Source: Clarkia xantiana subsp. parviflora
Taxonomy: Eukaryota; Streptophyta; Magnoliopsida; Myrtales; Onagraceae
Length of the DNA: 64,000 nucleotides
Assembly: GCA_036873135.1 (NCBI GenBank)
Contig: JAPTYO010000017.1
Location: 2,914,001-2,978,000, forward strand
Direction of reading: 5' to 3'
Of the stretch, positions 34,281 through 44,280 are shown piece by piece (within the stretch, counting starts at the first letter, position 1; each line of letters begins with the position of its first letter). Made by a program: the position numbers and the translations under genes. The notes under the pieces were generated by a model, which was given only the letters and a program-made list of their open reading frames with translations, did no database searches and was not told the DNA's origin.

Positions 34281-35930
34281 CTACCGAGAGGCTGTGGTAT
34301 CACCTCCTGCAGCCAATCCTCCATGAATCACATTAATGGTGCCCCGCTTCTCCTTACGGACACCAGAAGACTCCGGATCGGACTTCTTCTTCTTTAGGGA
34401 CCGATCGCGGGATCGGGAACGGGACCGCGATCGAGATCGGGAGCGGGATCGACTCCGCCTCCCAACCACAAACTCCTTAAGCTTCCCCTTCTGGATCAGC
34501 TTTTCGATCTCCTTCTTCAACTCCCGACAATGGTTAGTGTCGTGACCGCTGGCGCGGTGGAACCGACAGTAACGATCGGTGCGAGCTCCCAAAAATTCTC
34601 CTTCCTTCTTCGGGGGGTACCTGGAGATACCCTGTCGATCCATCACCGTTAATACGGCAGCCATAGAACTATTGAGAGGAATGTGATGATCCTCCCGCTT
34701 GTCCTTCCTCGGGGGACGCCTGTCCTCCCTTCGATCAGAGCGGCCTCGACTCCGACTGCCCTCGGATTTATCCTTCCACTTACGGTCGTCCAATGGTTTG
34801 AACAACTGCTTCCCCTTATTTGACTTCGGAGGATCAAGCTCTCCGGCAGCTATCTTCGACTCCTGCACATCGATTTGCTGCTTTACCCTCGTCTGCAACG
34901 CCTCCATGCTCCACACGGCCTTCGCGGCCACGCTGTGCATTAGGTCGGAACCATAGGGGGTTGTCAGGTTCCGAAGGAAGGTGCGGATAGTCTCTCCCTC
35001 CGATATCTCTTCATCGATCTCGGCCACACTAGCAGTGTACCGCTGGTAATAATGCGCCAGCGATTCGTCGGGCCTCTGCACCACCTGGGCCAGGGACCTC
35101 ACGCTCTTCAAGAGGCGCCGACGACCCTGGTACTGCTGAATAAAACGGTCGTGCATATCAGCCCAGCTGGAGATGCACCCTGGGGGCAGGCTGAAGAACC
35201 ACGTCAGGGCCCTTTCTCCCAATGTGGCCGGGAACAGCACACACACAGTATCATCATCCGGGGCTCTGCCCAGACAGGCCATGACATGCTTCTGGACATG
35301 GCGAACTGGATCTCCCTCGCCATCATACTCCTTAATTGTGGGGATACCCTGCCCTGGCGGGGCGAGGGTGTCTATCAATCGGGGAACAAAGGGATGGGTG
35401 GATCGATCCCTCAGTTCCGACATCATCTGCTTCTGGTCCCCCATGCAGATGTTCACGATCTTCACCACCTGGTCGGGGGTGATGGGACCATTAAGGGGAA
35501 TGGTCCTATGCTGCACCGGTCCAGGCCCATCGATCACAAATCGCTCCGACTGAGCGGGCTCCTTGCCCTTGTCCCGGTTTCTGGGTTGGGCCTCCTGCAC
35601 ATTCCGAATCTCCCTCGGCGGAGGCGGAGGCACCTCCTCCTTCTTCTTGGCAGCCTCTCTCCACTCTAGGAGAGCCTCCATGGCCTCCAAGAACATCGGC
35701 ATGGCATCCGCCACAGCCTTCGTCAGGTCCGCGTTTGGAGGAGCATCCTCCTCCCTATTCTCTTGGTGTCGAGCAGTATCCTCAGGAACTTCATTGTGCC
35801 CCCCTGTTCGGGAAACCTCAGCAGGGGGATTTTGATCCACACTGCGCTCCGGCAGCTCTGAATTCTGAGTTCCAACAGGGAGGTTAGAACCACCAGTCTG
35901 CCCTTGCTTTTTCTGCTTGCCAACCGCCAT
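34281..35930 (-). pseudogene. Tat-2 gag, nearly intact
   Basis: The start is placed at the ATG at 35928-35930 (MAVGKQKKQGQ), because the open frame further upstream runs into the LTR. About 549 codons stay open, so this is the most complete gag in the window. It has the gag core (ALTWFFSLPPGCISSWADM), the segment missing in Tat-1 (AQVVQRPDESLAHYYQRYTA), a CX2HX4HX4C knuckle (CRFHRASGHDTNHC) and a run of about eight Arg-Ser dipeptides near the end. The TAG at 34281-34283 is a mutation and not the natural end. Confidence 0.85.
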
Positions 35931-35985
35931 TGAACGAGTAGAAGCTATCTTTGACTTTTTGTTAGCTTCCCACAGACAGTGCCAA

Positions 35986-36600
35986 TGTTGGATCACGATT
36001 GGAACTCCGGTACGGTCTTGACGGAAATCCGAAATCCTTCGGTCCACGTAATCCTGCAAGAAGGGAATAGACCGGGCGGTGACCCAGAATCCCTCTCCTA
36101 TGCTTAAATGAGAATCTCGTGGCAGGCGAGGCAAGCAAAAGTATCAGTATGTAGGTGCGTATATGTGATCTGAGGTAACTTCCTCATTTATATAGGAGAG
36201 GATTTACCCCAGTTACCTAATGAACTGCAAGGGCAGTTAGCCCACGTTCCGCTTATCTCGGCCACTTGCCCACGTTCCGCTTTTCTCGGGCCACTTCCCC
36301 ACTACTCTGATAGTGGGCGTGTTTCTCGGCCTCAACCTCTGATAGCAAGTCCCGACCAATATCGGGGACTCCAGAGTTATCTCATTAGGTCACCGCTCTG
36401 GGCCCCTCGTCATCGTGACAGGGCCAATCGTTCTTAGGGATTCAATATCGGGGACTACTTAAAGGCATATCATCGGGAGCGTCCAGCTCGCATATCGGGA
36501 TCGACCTTGTCGGGACCCTTCACCATCGGGACCCTTCGCATTGGTCTTCTTGACCTCTTTTAGGGCCCAGTGGGCCTATTCACCGTTTACTCACCGTTTA
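35986..36600 (-). repeat. Tat-2 LTR, right (5' LTR), truncated
   Basis: It matches the left LTR from TGTTGGATCACGATTGG to CACCGTTTACTCACCGTTTA and then stops; the expected end AACCCATCA is missing. The sequence after it (CAAGTAACTT and a T run) is unrelated. The primer-binding site next to it reads TTGGCACTGTCTGTGGG, with CGCC of Tat-1 changed to CACT. Confidence 0.85.
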
Positions 36601-36863
36601 CAAGTAACTTTTTTTTTTTTTTTAATAAACAGTCGTTTCTAAAGGGGGTTTATGTTGGGAGACGGTTGGATCGAACCGGTGCCCAGGCAGGCCTAGGCCT
36701 AGCAAAGAAAGAAGTAAGTCTTAAACCAACCCTTTTTTCTACTCTCCCTCCCCTACCGCCGTCGTCTTTATTTCATTCAAGTCTTGGGAGGCATTTTGTC
36801 TGGGCTGCTTATGATCCTCCTTCCGTTGCATTTGTGCGGTGTTTTTGTACGTATCTCTTCTGC

Positions 36864-36870
36864 TATATAA
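36864..36870 (+). promoter_or_regulatory. TATA box of the CCCH gene
   Basis: TATATAA lies 53 bases before the ATG at 36923, in a spacer of about 320 bp between the truncated Tat-2 LTR and the gene. A pyrimidine-rich stretch (CTCTCCCTCCCCTACC) lies at 36739-36757. Confidence 0.55.
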
Positions 36871-36922
36871 GTGGTAGGTTTCAGTGTTCTGTCTGATCAC
36901 CCGCAGTCTAATAAATAGTAGG

Positions 36923-37962
36923 ATGTCGGAGTCTCTGACTCTGAAAAGACCTCGGGATTTTGAAGAAATCCAACTGAATCCGAGGCCGAATCCTCCTCCC
37001 ATGAACAAAGGCACCACCAACATCTTCTTTAAAACCCGAATGTGCGCCAAATTCAAGGTCGGAATGTGTAGAAACGGAGAAGGTTGCAATTTCGCACACG
37101 GAGTCGAGGATTTGCGGCAGCCTCCCCCTAATTGGCAACAACTTGTGGGTGCACCGCGTGAGGATAATGATCATCGCCCCTCATCTGATTGTTGGGACGA
37201 TGATCAGAAGATCATTCATAAGATGAAGCTTTGCAAGAAGTTCTATAATGGCCAGGAATGCCCTTACGGTGATCGATGCAATTTCCTTCATGAGGAACGA
37301 GCTAAATTTAGAGATGATGATTCCTGGAGGTTTAGGGAGACCTCTGCAATCTGCATAGGAACTACTACACCAAATCTACTAGGGTCTTCTAATCAGCCAC
37401 AACCCATTATTACAAACGTCCTTGATCCAAGATTGATCATCAAACCTTCTTACTGGAACACAAAGTTGTGCACAAAGTGGGAGATTACTGGTCTATGTCC
37501 ATTTGGAGACAAATGTAACTTTGCTCATGGATTAGCAGGTATCTCTCTCTCTCTATGCCTCCTTATCTGACAAATATGCTTTTGGAAACCTTTGTTTTTC
37601 TGGTCTTTTGAATGGCAAACTAAATCATCACATGTTCTAAACTTAGTTGTGAATGCAAAACTTTATGTTGTATAGAATTGCAAATGAATTAGATGTTTCT
37701 TTTAATTTATTTATAATAATAAAATCCAGAACTACAAGCTCATGGTGGAAGGATTGAAGGAGAAGCAACGAGTATGGATCCATATGGAGCAAAGCCTCAA
37801 CAGCTTATGATTAACGATGAAGCAACCATTGAGGAAAAACAAGCAGCTAAGAGGACTACCTTGCTTAAATGGAAAGGCCCCAAAAAGCTCAATCAGGTTT
37901 ATGCAGATTGGCTCGACGATATCCCGTTACTTCATAGCATGCCTCATAATTCCGAAATCTGA
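36923..37962 (+). CDS. CCCH-type zinc-finger protein, two exons
   Basis: Coding exons are 36923-37538 and 37730-37962, joined by a GT-AG intron (CAG|GTATCT ... AATCCAG|AAC), giving 282 residues. The start MSESLTLKRPRDF is chosen over an in-frame ATG 39 bases upstream because it follows the TATA box at a normal distance. Three CCCH fingers are visible: CX7CX5CX3H near residue 40 (CAKFKVGMCRNGEGCNFAH), CX8CX5CX3H near residue 100 (CKKFYNGQECPYGDRCNFLH) and CX8CX5CX3H near residue 190 (CTKWEITGLCPFGDKCNFAH). Such proteins usually bind RNA; it resembles the Arabidopsis C3H12/C3H39 group by arrangement, from memory. Both exons are undamaged. It is the only convincing host gene here. Confidence 0.9.
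37539..37729 (+). other. Intron of the CCCH gene
   Basis: 191 bases, GT-AG, AT-rich. Reading through it would end the protein after eight more codons (ISLSLCLLI, stop at 37568), whereas splicing continues in frame with ELQAHGGRIEGE. Confidence 0.85.
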
Positions 37963-38069
37963 TATATTCATCCTTCACCTTGAACAACACACTAGTTTGT
38001 TTGTTCTTGAATGTGGCCAATTCTTTATTGGTGGTGGTTTCTTCAACATAATTTTGATTAATATTATTA

Positions 38070-38824
38070 GGGATTAAGTACCTTTTCATACCACTTCTTT
38101 GAACAGAATCCACTTTTGGTACCACTTCTATTTTTTTGTATACTTTTGGTACCAATGTTTTCAACTTTGTATCCTTTTGGTACCACCGTTAACTTTCCGT
38201 CCAAATTGATCGTTAAGTGGCATGTGCCATGCACGTGACCCCCCTAAACTTTTGAATTTGTTTCAATTTAGTCCATCTAATGCATCCCTAACTTTTAATT
38301 TGTTCAATTTAGCCCTAAAATTTCCAAATCGAACCCTTGACCCAAATTGACCTAGCCGGACCTAGCCCTAGGCTAGGTCCGACCCTGGGTCGGGGTCGCC
38401 TGACCCGGGCGAACCCGACCCAGGGTCGGACCTAGCCCTAGGCTAGGTCCGGCTGGATCAATTGGACCTAGCCCCAATTGACCCAATTGGGGCTAGGTCC
38501 AATTGACCCAGCCGGACCTAGCCCTAGGCTAGGTCCGGCTAGGTCAATTTGGGTCAAGGGTTCGATTTGGAAATTTTAGGGCTAAATTGAACAAATTAAA
38601 AGTTAGGGATGCATTAGATGGACTAAATTGAAACAAATTCAAAAGTTTAGGGGGGTCACGTGCATGGCACATGCCACTTAACGGCCAATTTGGACGGAAA
38701 GTTAACGGTGGTACCAAAAGGATACAAAGTTGAAAACATTGGTACCAAAAGTATACAAAAAAATAGAAGTGGTACCAAAAGTGGATTCTGTGCAAAGAAG
38801 TGGTATGAAAAGGTACTTAATCCC
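38070..38824. mobile_element. Mutator-like foldback element, near-perfect palindrome
   Basis: 755 bp, from GGGATTAAGTACCTTTTCAT to its complement ATGAAAAGGTACTTAATCCC. The two halves are reverse complements almost throughout, with only a few mismatches (for example GAACAGAATCC against GGATTCTGTGCAA). It is flanked by an exact 9-bp duplication ATATTATTA (38061-38069 and 38825-38833), the length expected for Mutator-like transposons. The centre holds several copies of GGACCTAGCCCTAGGCTAGG, itself palindromic. No transposase is present. It sits 107 bases after the CCCH gene stop, so it may lie in that gene's 3' UTR. Confidence 0.92.
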
Positions 38825-38833
38825 ATATTATTA

Positions 38834-39806
38834 TAATGAGATATGGTTTTATTTTAGGGTTGGTTGGTTGATTCCATTTCATTTCCTTTTGAAAGATTGA
38901 ATTACAGCATTTGGTTCTTATCTCTTTACAGCATCTTCTAATAAAGGTGACTTCCACCTGCTGGACTATCGTTTGCCGGGCTTGGTGCCCTTGGTTGGCT
39001 TTATTCTTTGCTTGCCTCCTGCTGTCATTTTAGCCAGCATACTTCCAATTTCTCCCAACTTTGTAGCCAGATTTTAGGGATTCATCAGGGAATTGTGCTT
39101 CACAGTATTAAAAGTCGATCTGTTCCAGCTAGATATTTTTTTTGGCATGTTTTCTTCAGGGTCTGCCATGCTTTTATCCATTTTACAACAGACTATGTGT
39201 TGATGGTGATATATAGGGTAAGCGCAGTAACTACATGTTTGTTTGTACATATTAGGATATCCTGATATATATATTAACTGAAATTTGCTGTCTTCGTCCA
39301 AATTTGCTGTTAAAATTGACAAAACTTGGTTATGTGCTTGTCACATGATCCGATAAAAAAAATAAGTCACAAAATTGCTCCTAATTGGATGGAGGCCGGC
39401 CACCGGAGTTGTGGTGGTGGCCGGCCGGAGTAGGGTGGTGGCCCGAGTAAACATAATAGTAGCAGGGGCAAATTTGACTTTTCACACCATTCTGTCAAAT
39501 TGACAGCAAAAATGGACGGAAAACCAATTTTCAGCAAAGTTGAAACTTCAGACAATCAATATCAACAATTTAGACTTCAGACACAAAAATCTCACATAGG
39601 CAAACCTCATATAGTTTATAGGTTCTTAACCCTACTTTATTTGGATAATATATTTGTTAGTACTAGCTAATACTCATTTATATAGTGAATCACGTATTAG
39701 TTTTCACAATAGTTTTACATAAATTGTATTATTTAAACTTGCAACGTAGACATTTATGTACACTTTAAGTAATACGTAAAGTTAATAAATACATAAACAT
39801 TATTTG
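38834..39806. other. Intergenic, nothing recognised
   Basis: About 1 kb downstream of the foldback. It holds a GC-rich patch (39395-39445) with GGCCGGCCACCGGAG and GGTGGCCGGCCGGAG words, and AT-rich flanks. I see no gene. The last five bases before Tat-4 (CTCTC, 39807-39811) are its target duplication. Confidence 0.5.
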
Positions 39807-39811
39807 CTCTC

Positions 39812-40595
39812 TGTTTGCACACGAGTCTTCTCCGTGGTCTTCTCCTTCTCGATCTTCTCCTTGATGGGCTTCTTCTTCCCGATCTTCTCCTTGATGGGCT
39901 TCTTCTTCCCGGATTCCCTTCTCCTTTCCTCGTTTACCTGCAAAGGGCACCGGGAGGTCCCTGTAAGCCCACTCTGAAACTTAAGTCAGTGAGAGCTTCT
40001 AGAGAGAGGGTGAGCTTAGAGAGAGAGTGATTACCCTCAAATGAGGGGATGTGCTCTCTATTTATAGAATTTCTATCGGACCGCCCCGGTTCCAGAAGTT
40101 CTCTGGTCCGGGTGTGGCAGTTTCGTAATATGAGTTGGCCTTGACCGTAAATAAGGTGCCTTTGACCCCGGTTCGACCGTAGGTAAGTTTATCATAGATA
40201 AGTATCGGTATGTGGCCTCTAAAGGCGAGCCACAGGCGAAATATCATCCGGGGGTAAGGGTGGGGGTCCGTGAGGGGGGCTCGTCCGGACGGATGGTGGG
40301 TACCCAGAGGGGTACCCCCAAGTTCCTGCTCGGGTAACCCGAGCAAGAGGGACCTTGCTCGGGTAACCCGAGCAAGAGGGACCTTGCTCGGGTAACCCGA
40401 GCAAGAGGGACCTTGCTTGGGTTCCCCCCGGGCGGGCTTTCCACTCGGGGTCTTCCCGAGTGGATTTCGCCACTCGGGATGCTTTCCGGGCTTACGCGAT
40501 GGGTCTCGGGTGTCCGTGTTCTAAGTTTCAAAATATATTCGGTTATGGCTCATTTAATGGGTCCAATTAGTGATAGCTTGGGCGTATATCTAACA
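39812..40595 (-). repeat. Tat-4 LTR, left (3' LTR)
   Basis: 784 bp. It is followed by TGCCCCCCGAG, whose complement CTCGGGGGGCA is the polypurine tract. It contains three tandem copies of a 34-35-bp unit, GGACCTTGCTCGGGTAACCC plus GAGCAAGAG, at about 40320-40415; the right LTR has only one or two, which explains most of its extra length. Confidence 0.9.
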
Positions 40596-41182
40596 TGCCC
40601 CCCGAGTAAAGGAATGGTTTAACCTTTTCTTGACTCTATTTTCTACGGAATATCGCTCAAGCGGGAAGAGAGGCGTACCTTTGTGACGATCCCAGCCTCT
40701 ATCGAGTTCTCGAGACGCGTCGTGATTTCCATCCACCTTTCTTTTCAGGAAGGTTTTATGACGATCTCGGCCTTTATTGAGTGCTCGAGACTTGTTTTGA
40801 TTTCCCTGCCCTCTGTTTTAGAGCAGCTTAATACATAGACGAAAAAATGTTTTTGTTAGATTTAAGCAAGTTTACGTCATGTGATAATATTTTATGAGGG
40901 TAAGAACTACAAACCTTGGTCTCGTTATACTTATCCTTCGGACTGTGTCCTTTTGTTTGTGTCTCCTTTAATGGAGCTTTTTGGAGAGAAAATCCATATC
41001 TTATACTTTATAAAGCATATATTTGGATTTCAGTTCATTATTTCCTCCTCCTTCATCTTTTTCTAGAGCATTTTCTCTCATCCTCCTTTTCTAGAGCATC
41101 TCCCCCTTCTTCAACCTAGGTTTTCTCCTGCACCTCCTTTTCCAATTTTTCCACCCAATCAAGTCACCACATTTCACATGGA
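40596..41182. other. Tat-4 internal sequence left of the copia-5 insertion
   Basis: Element-internal DNA between the polypurine tract and the nested copia. It contains a near-duplicate of GTGACGATCCCAGCCTCTAT and TGACGATCTCGGCCTTTAT about 70 bases apart (40684 and 40756). No coding similarity is recognised. It ends with GCTCT (41183-41187), the copia-5 target duplication. Confidence 0.55.
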
Positions 41183-41187
41183 GCTCT

Positions 41188-41752
41188 TGTTGGATTACGG
41201 GGACGTAATACTACGGAATGCTAAACGTGTACTAGCAAGAAATCTAATCTACGCAGCGGAATTAATACACATACCTTTTAGCTTTCCTACCCAAGAACGA
41301 TGTGGAGGGAGTTCTGATCCTCCGGTCAGAACCATGTGCAAGTTCTTCGTTAGAAGAAGTCCCACGCGATGTAGCTCCACAAAAAGACCTCTGATCGATT
41401 CTTCAACGGAGATGGAACCTCGGATTTGATGTTGATGGTGCCGAAATATTTAGACTAGGGTGACAAATTTTCTCAATGGAGATCCTTGTTCTTAATTGTG
41501 TGTATAAACCCTTAGGTGTAACCCCTATATATAGTATTAGGTGGAGTTTCCAAAAGGAACCTCCAACCAATGTGGTACTAGGGTTTCGGCCGAACCATGC
41601 ATAAAAAGGGGAGAGGCCCATTTTGGGCCTCCCTTGTCAATTACTAATTGGATTTGGCCCAATTAGCCCAGATTGACAATTACCTAATTAACTTAGGTAA
41701 TTCCCTTAATTAACGGGCTCCTATTACGGCGCCACGTCATCATATGCTAACA
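41188..41752 (-). repeat. copia-5 LTR, left (3' LTR)
   Basis: 565 bp matching 48451-49035. The right copy is 20 bases longer, mainly through an extra GGGGGGAGTCCCTTATAAAAA duplicate-like piece near 48870-48890. A TATATATAG promoter box lies near 41527 on either strand. It is followed by GCTCCCACTCGCC, the complement of the polypurine tract. Confidence 0.9.
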
Positions 41753-42888
41753 GCTCCCACTCGCCGGAATCGGAGGGTGCTCGTTAATCTATACGATTAC
41801 GCAATAGTATCAACATCTCAGTCTTCGTCTCCGTCTCCGAATAGTTCATACGAGGCTTGCCGTGCGACCGACAGATATGACGGGCATCGTGCTACTCTCT
41901 GTTAGGAGTATTGTAGCGCCCCCAGAACGTTGATTCCCTTTCATGAACCAAACCTGTTTGAAATAAAACTATGTACCGCACTGTATCCTTGGTCAACTGT
42001 TAATTCTCCAATTGCCCAGTTTTCCACAAAGGAATACTTCTCCAGGGCATCCGTACAAGTGTTCACAACCTTCAACTAATATCCGATTGGCGGCCACCTA
42101 GTGAACACGAGAGTCGGTGAATTAAAGGTGAACTTGACCATTCCCATTTCTTATACCCTTAGTCTGACTCAACCGGTTTCCAAGACGTGGTCACTTGGTT
42201 GTTTTCTTTGGCACTATGCTCGTACGCCGGGAAGCGAGCATTGAGCCAGACCTTAAGTATAAGTTCTGAGTCCGTGAGGATACTTTGGATGCCTTTTCAT
42301 AAGGCATCTGGGATCAATCACACGCTCAAGGTGAAGAAGTATGCGCCCTTTGAATCACAAGGATTCTAGCTAGCACAACCGAGCATGACCCCGTGGTCGT
42401 ATATGTCACGCGTCGATAGCACACCTGGTAAAGCTAGGGATGGGATATGTCAATAATGCTATCGCAGAATCTCTCATCTGGAATTGAATGTGATATATAG
42501 TGATGGACAAAGTCCAACTCGGCAATTTACAAAACGAAGATTAAGTCATGCTGTTAAGCGTGATAATGTTATCGTTTTGTTTATTAGGTTTATCCCCCTG
42601 ATTCTTAGCCAATCTTGTTATGGCAGAGGTCCCTCTCTCCTTACAAGATGACCGTGCTTGTGTGACGAGGCAATGTTCACATTCGACATAATTTTGGTGG
42701 AAGAATTTTATTTCTTCCTACGACTTAGTTTATAGACCGTAAAATCCGATGTTGTTAATCATTATGACGTCGATAAATCATAAACTCAAATTGCAATTCT
42801 TTTATTCAATTGAAACACAATTTCAAATGCCAAAATGTTATCACTTTTACAAGCCACACAGTTTAAGCCCTACGTAATCCAAGCAGTT

Positions 42889-44280
42889 TTACGTGCTTTT
42901 CAAAAAACTCTCCCTACGTAAAGGCTTAGTTAAAGGGTCTGCGACCATATTGTCTGTAGGCAAGTATTCTAAAGTGATTATGTTGTCTTCCAGAACAGAT
43001 TTAGCATAATTGTATTTCACATCAATGTGCTTTGTCCTACTATGGTACTTTGGATTCTTAACTGCCGCAATGGCCGCCTGACTGTCGGAGTACACCTTCA
43101 CAGGTTTACTCTTCTTGTCGGTGCCAATTAATGCAGTAAGAAGCCTTTTCAGCCAGACCGCTTCTTGTGCGTTTTTGGAGAGGGCAACAAATTTCGATTC
43201 CATAGTGGAAAGCGCGACACAAGATTGCTTCTTTCTTACCCATAATATGGCAGCATTAGCAAGGAGGAAAACTCCTCCTGTGGTGGACTTACGATCATCC
43301 GGATCGCCACCGTGGTCGGCGTCACTAGAACCGGTCAATTCGAGCCGATCGCCCTCATAGCACAGAACGTAGTCGGCAGTACCTTTCGGATATCTGATAA
43401 TTCGTTTTACGGCCTTTAGATGTTGATAACTTGGATCTGATTGGAATCTTGCTACTAGGCCCACAGCGTAACAGATGTCTGGCCGAGTACAGAGCATGGC
43501 GTACATTAGACTCCCTACCATGCTCAAATACTCTGCATTCTTCATCTGTTCATGCTCCTGTTGGTTTTTCGGGCCATCACGCTTCGATAGCGTGCACCCG
43601 AACAAAACCGGCGTATCCAAGGGTTTAGCATCCAGCATTCAGAATCTTTTCAACAGTTTGTTGATATGTGATTCCTGAGATGTACATAATCTGCGGGTGG
43701 CACGACCTCGGGAAATTTTGATGTCTAAGATGTACGTGGCCTCTCCCATGTCTTTCATCTCGCATGCTGATGCTAACCAGAACTTTGATTTATTCATGAA
43801 ACTCATAACGTTCGTAGCAATGAGTATATCATCCACGTACAGTGTTATGATGACATACTTAGACCCGGAGATCTTAGTGTATACGCAGGGATCCTTGTGA
43901 AGATTCACGAATCCGTTTCCAATGATTTCCTCGTGGAATCTGTGATACCATTACCGAGACGATTGTTTAAGACCGTATATAGATCTTTGGAGTTTGCAAA
44001 CTTTGCGTTCTTTGACATGAGTAATTAAACTCTCTGCCTGCTCCATATAGATCTCTTTTCTCCAGTTTTACTTGGAGAGGTTTGGTCTTAATGTCCATTT
44101 GATGCATGCTCGAGTTCGAGACTTGCAGTCATGGGAAAGGACGGCCCTGACTATGGTGTTACGCATAGTCGGTGAGTCCGGCTTTATCAAAGTTCACTCC
44201 GTGAATTTGGATATATCCTTTCGCAATTATTCGAGTTTTGCATCATTCGAAATTTCCACCAGACGTGAATTCTAAGATTT
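42889..44280 (-). pseudogene. copia-5 reverse transcriptase and RNase H
   Basis: RT runs from about 44280 leftwards in broken frames: AKGYIQIHGVNFDKAG near 44200, EIYMEQAESLITHVKE and VCKLQRSIYGLKQSSR near 44040-43950 (then a stop), and an open stretch 43908-43639 with ITLYVDDILIATN. The next open stretch, 43638-42889 (249 codons), carries the RT C-terminus (CTRPDICYAVG) and RNase H: SSDADHGGDPDDRKSTTGG, ALSTMESKFVALS and DSQAAIA. The arrangement is that of copia. A stop at 43639 separates the two open stretches. Confidence 0.85.

Larger units (their letters stand above)
25881..36600 (-). mobile_element. Ty3/gypsy retrotransposon, Tat lineage (Tat-2), right LTR truncated
   Basis: It has the same plan and family as Tat-1: minus-strand gag, protease, RT, two RNase H domains and integrase, then a tandem-repeat spacer and a plus-strand extra gene. 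The left LTR (25881-26505) ends ACCCATCA. The right LTR (35986-about 36600) lacks the last 30-40 bases, so no target duplication can be read. The two LTRs differ at many more positions than those of Tat-1 and by a roughly 20-base indel, so it is older. Stops and frameshifts are numerous. Confidence 0.9.

Noticed and set aside
40062..40531. Several overlapping Pro/Gly-rich frames in the Tat-4 LTR
   Set aside because: They come from the GC-rich tandem unit GCTCGGGTAACCCGAGCAAG in the LTR and are not genes.
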